Notes under the pieces: model-generated
What the model was told of the DNA's origin: nothing
The model's input: only the letters and a program-made list of their open reading frames with translations
Databases searched by the model: none
Shown here: positions 17,206 to 26,732 of the stretch, piece by piece
How the letters are laid out: the number at the start of each line of letters is the position of its first letter
Numbering within the stretch: position 1 is the first letter of the stretch
NCBI GenBank assembly: GCA_964353875.1
Contig: CAYGXU010000026.1
Location: 1 to 34,575 of the forward strand
Length of the DNA: 34,575 bases
Source of the DNA: MGNI01 sp964353875
GTDB taxonomy: Bacteria; Chloroflexota; Anaerolineae; Anaerolineales; E44-bin32
Direction: 5' to 3'
Made by a program: the position numbers and the translations under genes

Positions 17206-18309
17206 TCATGCGTTACGCAGGACTTGCTCCAATGTCCGAATAAAGCGAGCGTTCTCTTGCTCGTTCCCTACCGTAACGCGTAAAAACTCGGGAAGATCAT
17301 ACCCCGCACAAGGCCGCACAATGACACCCCTCTCCAGTAAGCGCTTCTGCACCTCCAGCGCCTCTGGTCCAACCTTAACCAATACAAAGTTTGTGTGGCT
17401 CTCAACATGCTCCAATCCTATACGACGTAACTGGGTATAGAGATATTGGCGACCTTTGTCATTTTCCCTCACGGAAATTTTCAAAAAAGCATCATCTTTC
17501 AATGCAGCGATTCCGGCGGCTTGCGCCAGAAGATTTACAGCGAAAGGTTCTTTCACTTTATACATGGATGCAAAGATGCCAGGGGGAGCGATGGCATAAC
17601 CCAAGCGAATCCCGGCCAGTCCGTAGATCTTTGAGAAAGTGCGTAAGATGATCACATTCTCACGATCCTGCTCGATATAGTGAAGGGTGTGCGGGAATTC
17701 GTTCGATGCTACAAATTCATAATATGCCTCATCGAAAACGACCAGGACATGTTGCGGGACCTTTGCCATAAACGCTTCCACCTCTGGTGCTGTGACGATG
17801 GTCCCGGTGGGATTATTAGGGTTGCACACAAAAACCATTTTGGTTTGGTCGTTGATTGCCTCGGCCATCGCTTCCAGGTCTAGGCCGAAGCACCTCAATG
17901 GGGTTTTAATCAAGGTCGCCCTCATGGCATGGACGTAGATGTCATAAACCGGGAAGGATGAGCAGCTGGCAATCACCTCACAATCTTCATCTAAATAGGC
18001 CAAACAAAGTTGCACGATGAGGCCGTCGATGCCATTGCCGACCAAGACTTGCTCGAAGTCAACTCCCAAATGATCCGCAAGCGCCTCGCATAAGCTGTAA
18101 CTGCGTCCATCGGGGTAGAGATTGATTTTTGAGAGGGATTCCTTTATCGCCGATAATGCCATCGGTGAGGTGCCAATCGGGTTTTCGTTCGAGGCCAACT
18201 TGATAATATCACTCAAGCCATACTCACGCTCGACTTCCTCGATCGGTTTCCCAGGCACATAAGGCTGTATCGGCTTTAGACCACGTTGTTCTTCGACGAC
18301 ATTCTTCAT
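17206..18309 (-). CDS. hisC: HisC-type class I/II aminotransferase, PLP-dependent
   Basis: A 367-residue fold-type I aminotransferase. It begins with LKPIQPYVPGKPIEEVEREYG and has LASNENPIG, both typical of the histidinol-phosphate aminotransferase family. PLP-site residues are visible: N166 in NPNNPTG, D193 and Y196 in FDEAYYEF, the Schiff-base lysine K227 in TFSKIYGLAGIRLGY, and R235. Family members convert histidinol phosphate to imidazole acetol phosphate; many also accept aromatic amino acids. The gene is the last of the long minus-strand run, 19 bases after the acyl-CoA synthetase gene, with no other his gene nearby. From that context an aromatic or related amino acid aminotransferase feeding IorAB is as likely as a histidine role. 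The symbol therefore names the family, not the proven function. Confidence 0.8.
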   Translation of the reverse strand: MKNVVEEQRGLKPIQPYVPGKPIEEVEREYGLSDIIKLASNENPIGTSPMALSAIKESLSKINLYPDGRSYSLCEALADHLGVDFEQVLVGNGIDGLIVQLCLAYLDEDCEVIASCSSFPVYDIYVHAMRATLIKTPLRCFGLDLEAMAEAINDQTKMVFVCNPNNPTGTIVTAPEVEAFMAKVPQHVLVVFDEAYYEFVASNEFPHTLHYIEQDRENVIILRTFSKIYGLAGIRLGYAIAPPGIFASMYKVKEPFAVNLLAQAAGIAALKDDAFLKISVRENDKGRQYLYTQLRRIGLEHVESHTNFVLVKVGPEALEVQKRLLERGVIVRPCAGYDLPEFLRVTVGNEQENARFIRTLEQVLRNA

Positions 18310-18328
18310 TGTAATGCTCGCTTCTCCT

Positions 18329-20356
18329 CTACAAATCTCTTATCGCGCGTGCATCCCCCACTAGTAGGCCAGTTTCAAAAAGAAAAACCGGGTTTAAATC
18401 CAATTCCTGAAGATCGGCATAAAGAAATGGAAGACGTGAAACATTTACAAGCAAATCTGCAAGTGCATCGATGTCTGAACGCATTTTGCCTCGTATCCCC
18501 TCAAGCATCGGAAAGGTCTTCAACTCTCGCATCATCGCTTCTGCCTGAGGGCGATTAATCGGTGCGACCCTCATGGCGATATCTCGCAGGACTTCGGTAT
18601 AGATCCCGCCAAGCCCTAAAAGAATCAGGGGGCCAAACTGCGCATCGCGCGAAAGCCCAACGAGCACCTCCTGCGCACCTTCGATCATTGGATAAAGCAG
18701 CACGCCATGGAAATCCTTTCCATGAGCAACCCCTTGAAGCTGCTTAAAGGCACGTTTGACCTGAGTGCCATTGCGGATGCCTAAGATGACCCCGCCCATG
18801 TCTGACTTATGCAGGATTTGGGGCGAGACTACCTTCATCACCACAGGATAACCGATCTCCTGGCTGGCTTGAACAGCCTCTTCCAGGCTCCCCGCGAAAT
18901 GGAACTTTGGGACTGGGATGCCATTTTGCTGAAGCCAGGTCATTACCTCCGGCTCTAGCATCTGTCCTTCGCCCGGAAGCATCCCTATTTGCTCGGGGAT
19001 TCCGGGTAGCGACTCAGACAATTTCTTTTTGTTTTCGAACTCTGCCATCCAAGCCAATACAGTTACGGCACGCTCCCCTGAAGCGTAGTTCGGCACACCA
19101 CCGGCTTTTAGATGGGGAAGACTCGGGGCAATAGGCCTTCCGGCCATGAAGCTCGCAACAATGGGCTTCCCACTCTCCTGAAAAGCCGTGCATACTCCCG
19201 TGGCAAGGGGAATCGAATCCAGATACGCCGGGCTTACATTGATCGCCAAGGCTGCATCATATTCCTGCAGCACAGCCACCAGAGTATCCCGGTAATGTTC
19301 CTCTGTTGCCTCCACCGTGAGATCGAAGGGATTTTCCAGAGAATAGTGAGTAGGAAAAGATCGGGACAGTTGTTCTCGCAATCGCTCACTTGGGCCCGGC
19401 AAGGAAAGCCCCACTTCCTCGGCCCGATCGGCAGCCAAGACGCCCGGGCCGCCGGAGTTGGTGACAATGGCGACGCGTTTCCCCCTAACAGGAGGGAGAT
19501 GGACAAACCCTTTACAGAGGTCGAACATCTCCTCCACGCTCTCCACCCGTATCGCCCCAAATTGCCGCAGGACCGCATCGTAGACCAGGTCTTCGCCTGC
19601 CATTGAACCGGTGTGCGAGAGTGCAGCCCGTCGCCCAGATTGGCCACGTCCGGACTTGATCACCACCAAGGGTTTGCGCCGAGTGAGTTCATACACTGCC
19701 CGCATGAAGGCACGCCCATCCGTAACACTTTCGAGATAAAGCGCCACCACCTTGGACTCGGCATCATCGATACAATATTCCAAAAAATCAATTTCATTTA
19801 AATCAGCGGCATTGCCATAGCTGACAAACTTGGAAAACCCCAATCCCTGTTCTTCCGCCCAGGAGAGGACCATGCCTCCTAATGCACCACTTTGAGATAT
19901 GAACGTCACCTCACCTCGCGGCGGTCTCACTTCAAGGGTGGGGTAGAGATCTTTCCAGGTATTGACAATCCCCGCGCAATTGGGTCCGATGAAACGAATC
20001 CCATGCTGCTGAGCGACGGCCTTGATCGCCTGCTCACCCTCCACGTTCCCGATCTCAGAGAAACCGGAGGTGATGATTATGGCGGCTGGGACGCCTGCGC
20101 GCCCACAGTCATCCAGCACATCCACCACGGTCGCGGCGGGGGAGACGATCACCGCCAGATCGACTGCTTGCTCTATGGCATTGACCGACGTGTAACCCGC
20201 TGCGGAGAAAGCGCCTTCGCCCCTCGGATTCACGGCGTAAACCGATTGATAGCCCCCTTCCAGGATTTGCTGGAGGATGAAATACCCCAGTCTGCCTTTA
20301 GAGACCGAGCCAACCAGGGCAATTCCTCGGGGGTTGAAAAGACAATCGATGCTCAT
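18329..20356 (-). CDS. ADP-forming acyl-CoA synthetase (fused alpha-beta ACD type)
   Basis: The product has 675 residues from the ATG at 20356, four bases after the iorB stop. An upstream in-frame start would overlap iorB and is rejected because the CoA-binding domain begins at MSIDCLFNPRGIALVG. Domains: CoA-binding Rossmann domain (about 1-130, with GPNCAGI), succinyl-CoA-ligase-like domains (SQSGALGG; SHTGSMAG with the likely phospho-histidine H248), and a C-terminal ATP-grasp domain (about 455-675: YPVVMKVVSPQILHKSDMGG). This enzyme type splits acyl-CoA to acid and CoA while making ATP from ADP and phosphate. Beside IorAB it would conserve energy from aryl- or acyl-CoA made by 2-oxo acid oxidation, as known for archaeal amino acid fermentation. 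The substrate range is inferred. Acetyltransferase fusion (Pat-type) is not seen. Confidence 0.88.
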   Translation of the reverse strand: MSIDCLFNPRGIALVGSVSKGRLGYFILQQILEGGYQSVYAVNPRGEGAFSAAGYTSVNAIEQAVDLAVIVSPAATVVDVLDDCGRAGVPAAIIITSGFSEIGNVEGEQAIKAVAQQHGIRFIGPNCAGIVNTWKDLYPTLEVRPPRGEVTFISQSGALGGMVLSWAEEQGLGFSKFVSYGNAADLNEIDFLEYCIDDAESKVVALYLESVTDGRAFMRAVYELTRRKPLVVIKSGRGQSGRRAALSHTGSMAGEDLVYDAVLRQFGAIRVESVEEMFDLCKGFVHLPPVRGKRVAIVTNSGGPGVLAADRAEEVGLSLPGPSERLREQLSRSFPTHYSLENPFDLTVEATEEHYRDTLVAVLQEYDAALAINVSPAYLDSIPLATGVCTAFQESGKPIVASFMAGRPIAPSLPHLKAGGVPNYASGERAVTVLAWMAEFENKKKLSESLPGIPEQIGMLPGEGQMLEPEVMTWLQQNGIPVPKFHFAGSLEEAVQASQEIGYPVVMKVVSPQILHKSDMGGVILGIRNGTQVKRAFKQLQGVAHGKDFHGVLLYPMIEGAQEVLVGLSRDAQFGPLILLGLGGIYTEVLRDIAMRVAPINRPQAEAMMRELKTFPMLEGIRGKMRSDIDALADLLVNVSRLPFLYADLQELDLNPVFLFETGLLVGDARAIRDL

Positions 20357-20360
20357 AGGT

Positions 20361-20948
20361 TCAGATGCACTCCAGACCCGCCCGGAAGGCCAAGAGGTTA
20401 CGCTCAGAGTCCCGTTTCCAGCGATCGCGCAGGACATCGGCGATTTCGGCCGCGTCAAACACCTGACCCAATCCTGTCTTCCCCACAGCTACGCCCAAGA
20501 CGAAAATGTTGGCGGGGACTGCCATACCGTCAACCCTTGGCAACTGTCCGGGGTCGATCACGATCAGACGAGCGCCGGCATTCCTCACTTCTTTTTGCAC
20601 CAACTCAAAATCCGGATACTCGGCTTTTCCTAGCAGGACTCCTGCTGGGGACAAAACTTCGTTGTAGAGCAGGAAATCCGCGCTGGTTTTAATGTAGCCT
20701 ACCCCTTTTAGCGCTTCGGATCGCTCCGTGGCAATCACCAAGTCAGCGCTTCTCTGGGGGATGCGAGGCCCCACTTTTGGATCACCAAGTCGCAACTCGG
20801 CCTTGACAAACCCACCTCGCTGCGCCATCCCTTTGGAAGGGAGAAAGTTCATTGGGATCCCTTTTACAAGCGCAGCCTGCGCCAGGATGTCCCCCACGGT
20901 CAAGATCCCTTGACCACCAACACCTATAAGAACGACATCAAATTTCAT
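20361..20948 (-). CDS. iorB: Indolepyruvate:ferredoxin oxidoreductase, beta subunit
   Basis: A 195-residue gamma-domain subunit of the 2-oxoacid:ferredoxin oxidoreductase superfamily. It starts with FDVVLIGVGGQGILTVGDIL and includes the conserved GMAQRGGFVKAELRLG. The start at 20948 overlaps the iorA stop by four bases (ATGA), so a longer frame reaching 21017 is discarded. It works with IorA to oxidatively decarboxylate aryl 2-oxo acids such as indolepyruvate or phenylpyruvate with CoA, giving acyl-CoA, CO2 and reduced ferredoxin. The acyl-CoA synthetase follows four bases after its stop, so the three genes are coupled. Confidence 0.9.
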   Translation of the reverse strand: MKFDVVLIGVGGQGILTVGDILAQAALVKGIPMNFLPSKGMAQRGGFVKAELRLGDPKVGPRIPQRSADLVIATERSEALKGVGYIKTSADFLLYNEVLSPAGVLLGKAEYPDFELVQKEVRNAGARLIVIDPGQLPRVDGMAVPANIFVLGVAVGKTGLGQVFDAAEIADVLRDRWKRDSERNLLAFRAGLECI

Positions 20949-22813
20949 GCTTCCGTCTCTTCGATCAACAGTGCTTCGCGGTTGCATACTTCGGCGCATA
21001 ATCCGCAACCGTAACACAATGCTGGGTCAATGACCACAGCCTTCTCGCCCAGATCGATGGCGGGACATCCTGTGACCATCAGACAGAGTGAACACAGGTT
21101 GCAATTCTCCGGTAGGATCCGCAGGACCCTCTTTTGCTCGCCGCGCCGTTGCGCTTGAATCGCACATTCCTGCCTTGCCAGCACTACTTTAACCCCGGCC
21201 AAGGCCAGACAGTCTTGAATGGTTTTCGTGGTTTGATCGTTGTCAAACGGATCGACGATGAAGAAATGCTCCACTCCCAACGCTGGGACAATTTTGGCAA
21301 TGTCCACCCGTTGACCGCCGGTGGGTTGAAAGGATGCACTTGTGCCCGGGTTGACTTGCATCCCAGTCATGCAGGTCCAACCATTGTCCATGATGATCAA
21401 GGTCAGCGGGACCTGATATTGGATGGCGTTGATCAATCCGGGGAGACCAGCGTGGAAGAAAGTTGAGTCCCCGATTGTGGCGATGACAGGCGTCTTCACG
21501 CCAGCATGGACATAACCTTGCGCCAGTCCCAGGCTTGCCCCCATGGAAATTTCCGTCCAGACAGTATCGAAGGGCGGGTTCATCCCCAAGATGGTGCATC
21601 CGATGTCCCCCGTCACGATCACCTCATCCTTCTTTAGCCTCGACTTCTTGATGGCTTGATTGATGGCCATGAACGTTCCCCGGTGCGGGCATCCGGCGCA
21701 AACAGTGATTGGCCGTTGAGCAGCTTGTTGTTCCGCTTCCACCTGGCTCAGGAAGAGATCCTGCGGCATGTTCAGGTCTAAAGCGGTCCGTAGTCCCTCG
21801 ATCACGTGACGAAGTTCGTATTCACCCACACGGCTAAGGGGCTCTTCCAGCTTGCCGAAGATCTTGCCTTCAAATCCGACTTTGTGTGCCTCCACATAAA
21901 CCGCACGTTCGAGGATCGGCTCCAGTTCCTCCAAAACCAGCACACGCTCACAATGGCGGAGAATGGTCCGTACTTCCTCGACCGGGAAGGGATTTGCCGC
22001 GATCACTTTGAGCACAGACGCGGTCCTCGGGTCAAAACCATAGCGGGCGGCGACTTCAAAAGCCTCTTCCAGGTAGGCGAAGGGCACTCCGTTGGTAATG
22101 ATCCCAAGTCCGCCCGGCCTGTCAGCGAGCTGAAGCCGGTTCAATCCCATGACACCGATGATTCGATGCGTCTCCTCCAAACGACGGATCGAATCCCGAT
22201 GCTGCGCCAGGCAGATAGCTGAGCCGGCCTTGGTATATTTAGCGATATCTTTCTCAACGAGGATTTCTCGTTGAAGTGGCGGCAGAGGCGGCTCGATCTC
22301 TGCAGCCGCGTAGGCGTGCGCAACGCTGGTAACCATACGAAAAAGGACCGGGATCCCTGCTTGCTCAGAAAGGTTAAAAGCGACTTGGATCAGGCTGTAG
22401 GCCTCGGTCACGGTACTAGGCTCCAGGATCGGTAAATCCGATAGGTATGCAAAGCCTCTTGAATCCTGCTCCGCCATGCCCGCGCTGGCGCCCGGATCGT
22501 CAGCCACATAGATCACCAATCCCCCTTTGCAGCCGGAGTAAGCCACGGAAATGACCGAATCGAAGGCGACATTCAGCCCGGACATCTTCATCGTACACAA
22601 AGCTCGCTGGCCTGCCCAAGAGGCGCCGGTGGCGATCTCAAAAGCTACCTTTTCATTGGTGCTCCATTCCACGTGGCGGTCGGGACCCAAGTCCATGCTC
22701 AACAGGTTGGTTATCGCCCCGGTGGAGGGCGTCCCCGGATAGCCAGTGAAGACCTTCACGCCAGCCCGCAATGCACCATAAACCAGCGCTTCGTTACCAG
22801 TAACAATTTTCAC
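20945..22813 (-). CDS. iorA: Indolepyruvate:ferredoxin oxidoreductase, alpha subunit
   Basis: A 622-residue subunit carrying thiamine diphosphate and Fe-S clusters. Residues 1-180 are the pyrimidine-binding domain (VFTGYPGTPSTGAI; EWSTNEKVAFE with the conserved Glu). CAGCPHRG opens the pyrophosphate domain, followed by GDIGCTILG, IATIGDSTFFHAGL and IIMDNGWTCMTG, which hold the ThDP and Mg. The C-terminus has two ferredoxin-like clusters: C571, C574, C577, C583-Pro and C600, C603, C606, C610. The second has three residues between its last two cysteines. The start is GTG, with GGAGG nine bases before it. It lies 15 bases after the cyclic amidohydrolase gene. Cys residues and length fit IorA of anaerobes closely. 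Confidence 0.93.
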   Translation of the reverse strand: MKIVTGNEALVYGALRAGVKVFTGYPGTPSTGAITNLLSMDLGPDRHVEWSTNEKVAFEIATGASWAGQRALCTMKMSGLNVAFDSVISVAYSGCKGGLVIYVADDPGASAGMAEQDSRGFAYLSDLPILEPSTVTEAYSLIQVAFNLSEQAGIPVLFRMVTSVAHAYAAAEIEPPLPPLQREILVEKDIAKYTKAGSAICLAQHRDSIRRLEETHRIIGVMGLNRLQLADRPGGLGIITNGVPFAYLEEAFEVAARYGFDPRTASVLKVIAANPFPVEEVRTILRHCERVLVLEELEPILERAVYVEAHKVGFEGKIFGKLEEPLSRVGEYELRHVIEGLRTALDLNMPQDLFLSQVEAEQQAAQRPITVCAGCPHRGTFMAINQAIKKSRLKKDEVIVTGDIGCTILGMNPPFDTVWTEISMGASLGLAQGYVHAGVKTPVIATIGDSTFFHAGLPGLINAIQYQVPLTLIIMDNGWTCMTGMQVNPGTSASFQPTGGQRVDIAKIVPALGVEHFFIVDPFDNDQTTKTIQDCLALAGVKVVLARQECAIQAQRRGEQKRVLRILPENCNLCSLCLMVTGCPAIDLGEKAVVIDPALCYGCGLCAEVCNREALLIEETEA

Positions 22814-22828
22814 TACAATAAACCTCCG

Positions 22829-24348
22829 CTAGACAGTCAATGGTTCCGTTCGATTGGCAAGGGTAGGGAGGAACTGCGCTTTTCCAGGCTCCGCTACAAT
22901 CTCGCCCTGCCAAAGGACACGCTGACCACGTTGAAACGACATCTCCGGCCAACCAAGCAGGGATCGCCCCTCGTAGAGGCTGTATTGGGCATTGGAATGC
23001 TGGTTCTCTGCTTGGATGGTGAAAGCGCGGGCCGGATCGAAGACCACCAGATCAGCGTCCGAACCGACTGCAATCGTGCCCTTCTGGGGAAAGAGTCCGA
23101 AGATGCGGGCGGGATTCTCACACAGGACCTGCACCAGACGCGCGATGCTGATCCGCCCTCGATTCACACCTCCATGGTAGACCAGCGGTAACAGCGTTTC
23201 GATCTNNNNNNNNNNNNNNNNNNNNNNNNNNNNNNNNNNNNNNNNNNNNNNNNNNNNNNNNNNNNNNNNNNNNNNNNNNNNNNNNNNNNNNNNNNNNNNN
23301 NNNNNATCCGCCCTCGATTCACACCTCCATGGTAGACCAGCGGTAACAGCGTTTCGATCTGAGGAGAGCCGAAAGGTTGCTCCAAAAAATCTCCATGGAC
23401 ATCCTTTATCTTCGGTGCATGATCCGAGGCGACCACCTGCAGAGTGCCATCTGCTAATGCATCCCATAAAGCCTCTTGATCCTCCGCCGTTCGAATGGGC
23501 GGACCGATCTTGGCCAAGGCGCCCATATCGTCGAGGATCTCCTGGGTTAGCGTCAAGTATTGAGGGCAGGTCTCTGCATAGACCCGTTGATCCTCCGCTT
23601 GAGCCTGGCGGATATGTTTGAGCGCCCGCCCGGCCGTCATGTGGGCAATGTAAAGTGGACAGCCGGCCACTTCCGCCATGCGCAACGCCCGGAAAACTGC
23701 CTCTTCTTCTAGCGCCGCTGGACGTGTGAAATTAAAAAATTTGGCGGAGGCGTTCGGCCCTTTGAGATATTTATCCTCAAGATAATCGATCGCGCCGCCA
23801 TTCTCGCAATGAACCAACGCCATACCCCCTAACTCAGCCAGCAGGTCCATCGCTTTCAATAGATGGTAGTCGTCCGTGTACCACCCTTGCTTGATGTAGG
23901 GCATGAAGAACTTAAATGTGCGCACGCCCATTTCAAACACCGAGGGGATTTCGGGGATCTGTTTTGGGGCTTCGAACAGTCCTCCGTGCAGTCCAAAATC
24001 CAATAGAGCATGGGAGAGGCCATCCTCGAGCATCTCTTCGACTTTTTCTCGCAAACTATCCCCCGTGCGCGCATAGGCATAGAAGAGGATCGTGGTCGTG
24101 CCGCCATAGGCGGCCACACGCGAACAATCCTGCACACTGTCCAAATAAACCGGATGGACATGTACGTCGATGATGCCAGGCAGGACAACCTTCCCGCTAA
24201 CGTCGATCACTTCTTTTGCAGCTTGTGGGGGGAGACCTGCCTCGAGCGCAGCGACCTTTTCCCCTAAAATCCCAATGTCAAGCCGAAGCGTTCCAGAGCC
24301 GGTCACGACCGTCCCGCCCGTGATGAGTAAGTCAAATGGTTTCTGCAT
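22829..24348 (-). CDS. Hydantoinase/dihydropyrimidinase-type cyclic amidohydrolase, split by an assembly gap
   Basis: The start at 24348 and the stop at 22829 lie in different frames because a 100-N gap with duplicated 55-base flanks sits inside the gene. Removing 155 bases (gap plus one copy) restores one frame of 454 residues, the normal family length. Metal and catalytic residues are complete: H63 and H65 (DVHVHP), the carbamylated lysine K146 (TFKFFMP), H180 (LVHCENG), H236 (YIAHMTAG) and D309 (VASDHAPK). The C-terminal GTIAVGSDADLVVFDP is the second half of the small sheet domain. Enzymes of this group open cyclic amides such as hydantoins, dihydropyrimidines, allantoin or xanthine. The gene lies between a molybdenum hydroxylase and iorA. 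Its substrate is unknown; allantoinase or xanthine amidohydrolase are alternatives to hydantoinase. Confidence 0.9.
23151..23360. repeat. Identical 55-base sequences on both sides of the N gap (assembly artefact)
   Basis: Bases 23151-23205 and 23306-23360 are identical over 55 positions and directly abut the run of N. This is what is left when two contigs overlap by one assembly k-mer but are scaffolded instead of merged. It is not a biological repeat: the merged gene is continuous. Confidence 0.9.
23206..23305. other. Run of 100 undetermined bases (scaffold gap)
   Basis: Exactly 100 N, the usual placeholder for a gap of unknown size. From the flanking duplication the true gap is zero or negative (overlap of 55 bases). 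Confidence 0.97.
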
Positions 24349-24392
24349 ACCTCACTCAAAAGCTCCTGTTGTATGATACCTGATAGTCCCCT

Positions 24393-26732
24393 CTACTTTG
24401 AGGGATTTTTCTCAGATCGGGCGCGATCTATAGCCGCCAGCACCCTCTCGGCCGTTAAGGGCAGCTCGTAAATGCGGACTCCGATGGCATTGGCGACGGC
24501 ATTGGCCACAGCCGGCGCTGCCGGTGTGAGCGCAGGTTCGCCAATTCCCTTGGCACCAAAAGGCCCTACGCCCGATCCAGACTCAAGAATGATGACCTTT
24601 GTGGGCGGAAAATCAATCGAGGTCGGAACCATGTACTCGGAAAGGGAGGGAGTCATGATCCGGCCCTGCTCGACAATAAAATCCTCCATGATGGCATAGC
24701 CCATGCCCTGATTGCTGCCACCAGCGATCTGCCCTTCCACAGCAGCCGGATTGATCGCTCGGCCTACATCATGACAGGCAACAGCCTTCAAGATATTGAC
24801 CTCGCCCGTCTCTGTATCGACGGCAACCTCCACCGCTTGCGCGCCGAAGGTGAAGTCGGGAAAGACTTGTCCTTGCCCTGTTTCAGGATCGAGCCCATCG
24901 GTAAAGGGAGCCTTGAAAAGCGCCAGGTTAGAAAGTGGTAAGCCTTCCGTTGCACACATCGCGATCAGTTGAGGCAGTGGGAGGGATTGCGATGGATTCT
25001 TCTTATTGATAACTTTCCGCTCAGCTAAGTCCAAATCCTCCACGCTCTCCTCGAAGTGCTTGGATGCACGCTCAAGCATAGTTTTTCGCACAGTGTTGGC
25101 AGCGAGTTGGACTGCACTCCCAGACATGTATAACTGTCGTGTTGCTGTTGTGGTGCCTGCTAATGGCGTCATTGAGGAATCCGTGCTGTGGACGGTAATA
25201 TCTGTCATTGGAACACCCAGGATTTCAGCGGTGATCTGTGCCAAACTATTAGTCTGCCCACCTCCATGATCGGGCACTCCACAACGAATCACCACAGTTC
25301 CATCCAACTCAATGCCGACCCATGCCTGGGAAGTATCATGCAGCCAAGTGATGCGACCATAGCTCTGGAGGTAGGAAGCGAAGCCCCAACCTACTCTCAT
25401 GCTCCCTTGATCGGGTGTCTTCTCGCCCAAAGCCTCCAATGCGCGTGACGCACATTCTTCCAGCCAGACGGCGCCCTCAATGACTTGACCGGTCGCACTC
25501 GTATCTCCCGTCTTAAGATAATTGATGTGTCGTACTTTCAGAGGATCCAGATCCAAGGCCTTGGCTATTTCGTCCATCTGTTGCTCATAGGCAACACAAG
25601 CCTGGGGTCCACCGAAGCCGCGAAAGGCGCTGGTGAAGGGCTGATTGGTAGCAACAGCGACTCCATCTACTCTTAGGTGATCAATCCGGTAAGGACCGGG
25701 CGCCATGACGATGGCATAGAGCAAGACATATGGACTCAGGTATGGGTATGAACCGGAATCGGCGATCATCTTAATTTCAGCAGCCGTGATCCTGCCATCT
25801 TTGGTAACACCGGTGCGATGGGTGATGATGAAGGGATGCCGCTTGGAATGTGCCCGGAAGGATTCCTCCCGAGTGTAAACTAAGCGTACGGGACGTAAGG
25901 TGTGCTTAGCCAGGATTGCCAGGAAAATCTCGACTGTGATATCTTCCTTACCACCGAACCCTCCCCCTACCATGGTTCCTTGCACGCGAATCCTATTTTG
26001 AGGAACGCCAACAGCTCGGGCAATACTACGAAAGTGCTCAATAACCTGTGTGCAAACTCGGATGTTAATGATTCCCTTGTCATCCACCCAGGCAAGACCA
26101 GCCTCAGGCTCAAGATAGGCATGCTCAACAAAAGGCATGCGGAAGGTATTTTCAACAACAATATCCGCGGCAGCCATCCCGGCTACGACATCTCCTTTAC
26201 GGATTTTCCAACGGGCAACAACATTATCAGGTGGATGAAGGATAGGGGCATCGGGCTTCAGGGCGTCTTGAGGGTCGAAGATGCCTGGGGTAGCCTCATA
26301 TGCAATTTCAATCAACTCCATCGCTTGCTCTGCCAGTTCTGGATCCTCCGCGGCGATTAATGCGATGGGCTCTCCAACGAAGCGTACGCTTTCCGAAGCC
26401 AGTAGGGGTGCATCCGTGCCAGCGCGAATCTTCTGCCCCGTTTGTCCAGGGATGTCGGTGGTTAGTTTCGCTTCGGGAAGATCCTTGGCTGTCAACACGC
26501 AGATCACGCCGGGCAGCGAACGGGCTTTGCTCACATCGAGACGGACGATCTTGGCGGAGGGTTCACTGCTGCGCAATACCTTAGCATGCAGCATGTTCGG
26601 CATCGTGAAATCGCCTGCGTAGCTCGTGGCACCCACCGCCTTACCCAAGGCATCCACCCGACGCAGAGGCTTCCCAACTTGACGGAGTTCAGGTAATTGG
26701 ACCGGAGGAAGAGGTTTGGCTTGATACCTCAC
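24393..26732 (-). CDS. Molybdenum hydroxylase large subunit, xanthine dehydrogenase type (complex 1)
   Basis: A 779-residue Moco-binding subunit. All residues that line the substrate pocket of bovine xanthine dehydrogenase have counterparts: Q229 (CTQ), E263 in GGGFGGKE, R298 in SKRHPF, R371 in AFRGFGGPQ and the catalytic base E732 in FGAKGIGEP. It should hydroxylate a purine or similar N-heterocycle, or an aldehyde, with water as oxygen source. The start is GTG with GGAGG six bases upstream, and it overlaps the 2Fe-2S subunit stop by four bases. The enzyme would need the two subunits encoded just upstream. No XdhC/CoxF-like maturation gene lies in the window. The cyclic amidohydrolase gene follows after 44 bases. 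Confidence 0.9.
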   Translation of the reverse strand: MRYQAKPLPPVQLPELRQVGKPLRRVDALGKAVGATSYAGDFTMPNMLHAKVLRSSEPSAKIVRLDVSKARSLPGVICVLTAKDLPEAKLTTDIPGQTGQKIRAGTDAPLLASESVRFVGEPIALIAAEDPELAEQAMELIEIAYEATPGIFDPQDALKPDAPILHPPDNVVARWKIRKGDVVAGMAAADIVVENTFRMPFVEHAYLEPEAGLAWVDDKGIINIRVCTQVIEHFRSIARAVGVPQNRIRVQGTMVGGGFGGKEDITVEIFLAILAKHTLRPVRLVYTREESFRAHSKRHPFIITHRTGVTKDGRITAAEIKMIADSGSYPYLSPYVLLYAIVMAPGPYRIDHLRVDGVAVATNQPFTSAFRGFGGPQACVAYEQQMDEIAKALDLDPLKVRHINYLKTGDTSATGQVIEGAVWLEECASRALEALGEKTPDQGSMRVGWGFASYLQSYGRITWLHDTSQAWVGIELDGTVVIRCGVPDHGGGQTNSLAQITAEILGVPMTDITVHSTDSSMTPLAGTTTATRQLYMSGSAVQLAANTVRKTMLERASKHFEESVEDLDLAERKVINKKNPSQSLPLPQLIAMCATEGLPLSNLALFKAPFTDGLDPETGQGQVFPDFTFGAQAVEVAVDTETGEVNILKAVACHDVGRAINPAAVEGQIAGGSNQGMGYAIMEDFIVEQGRIMTPSLSEYMVPTSIDFPPTKVIILESGSGVGPFGAKGIGEPALTPAAPAVANAVANAIGVRIYELPLTAERVLAAIDRARSEKNPSK

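Noticed and set aside
19112..19606. Long antisense frames over the acyl-CoA synthetase and other minus-strand genes
   Set aside because: They are shadows of strongly coding frames with no motifs of their own.
20357..20458. N-terminal extension of the acyl-CoA synthetase (34 residues)
   Set aside because: It would lie inside iorB, and the family N-terminus starts at the ATG at 20356.
22829..24348. Two separate genes (22829-23467 and 23164-24348) for the cyclic amidohydrolase
   Set aside because: Both repeat the same residues at the gap (IETLLPLVYHGGVNRGR) and join into one normal-length protein when the duplicated 55 bases are removed.
24389..24409. Hairpin CCCTC/GAGGG followed by ATTTTT on the plus strand, resembling a terminator
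   Set aside because: It lies in the minus-strand operon, where no plus-strand transcript is expected, and in the operon direction no T tract follows.
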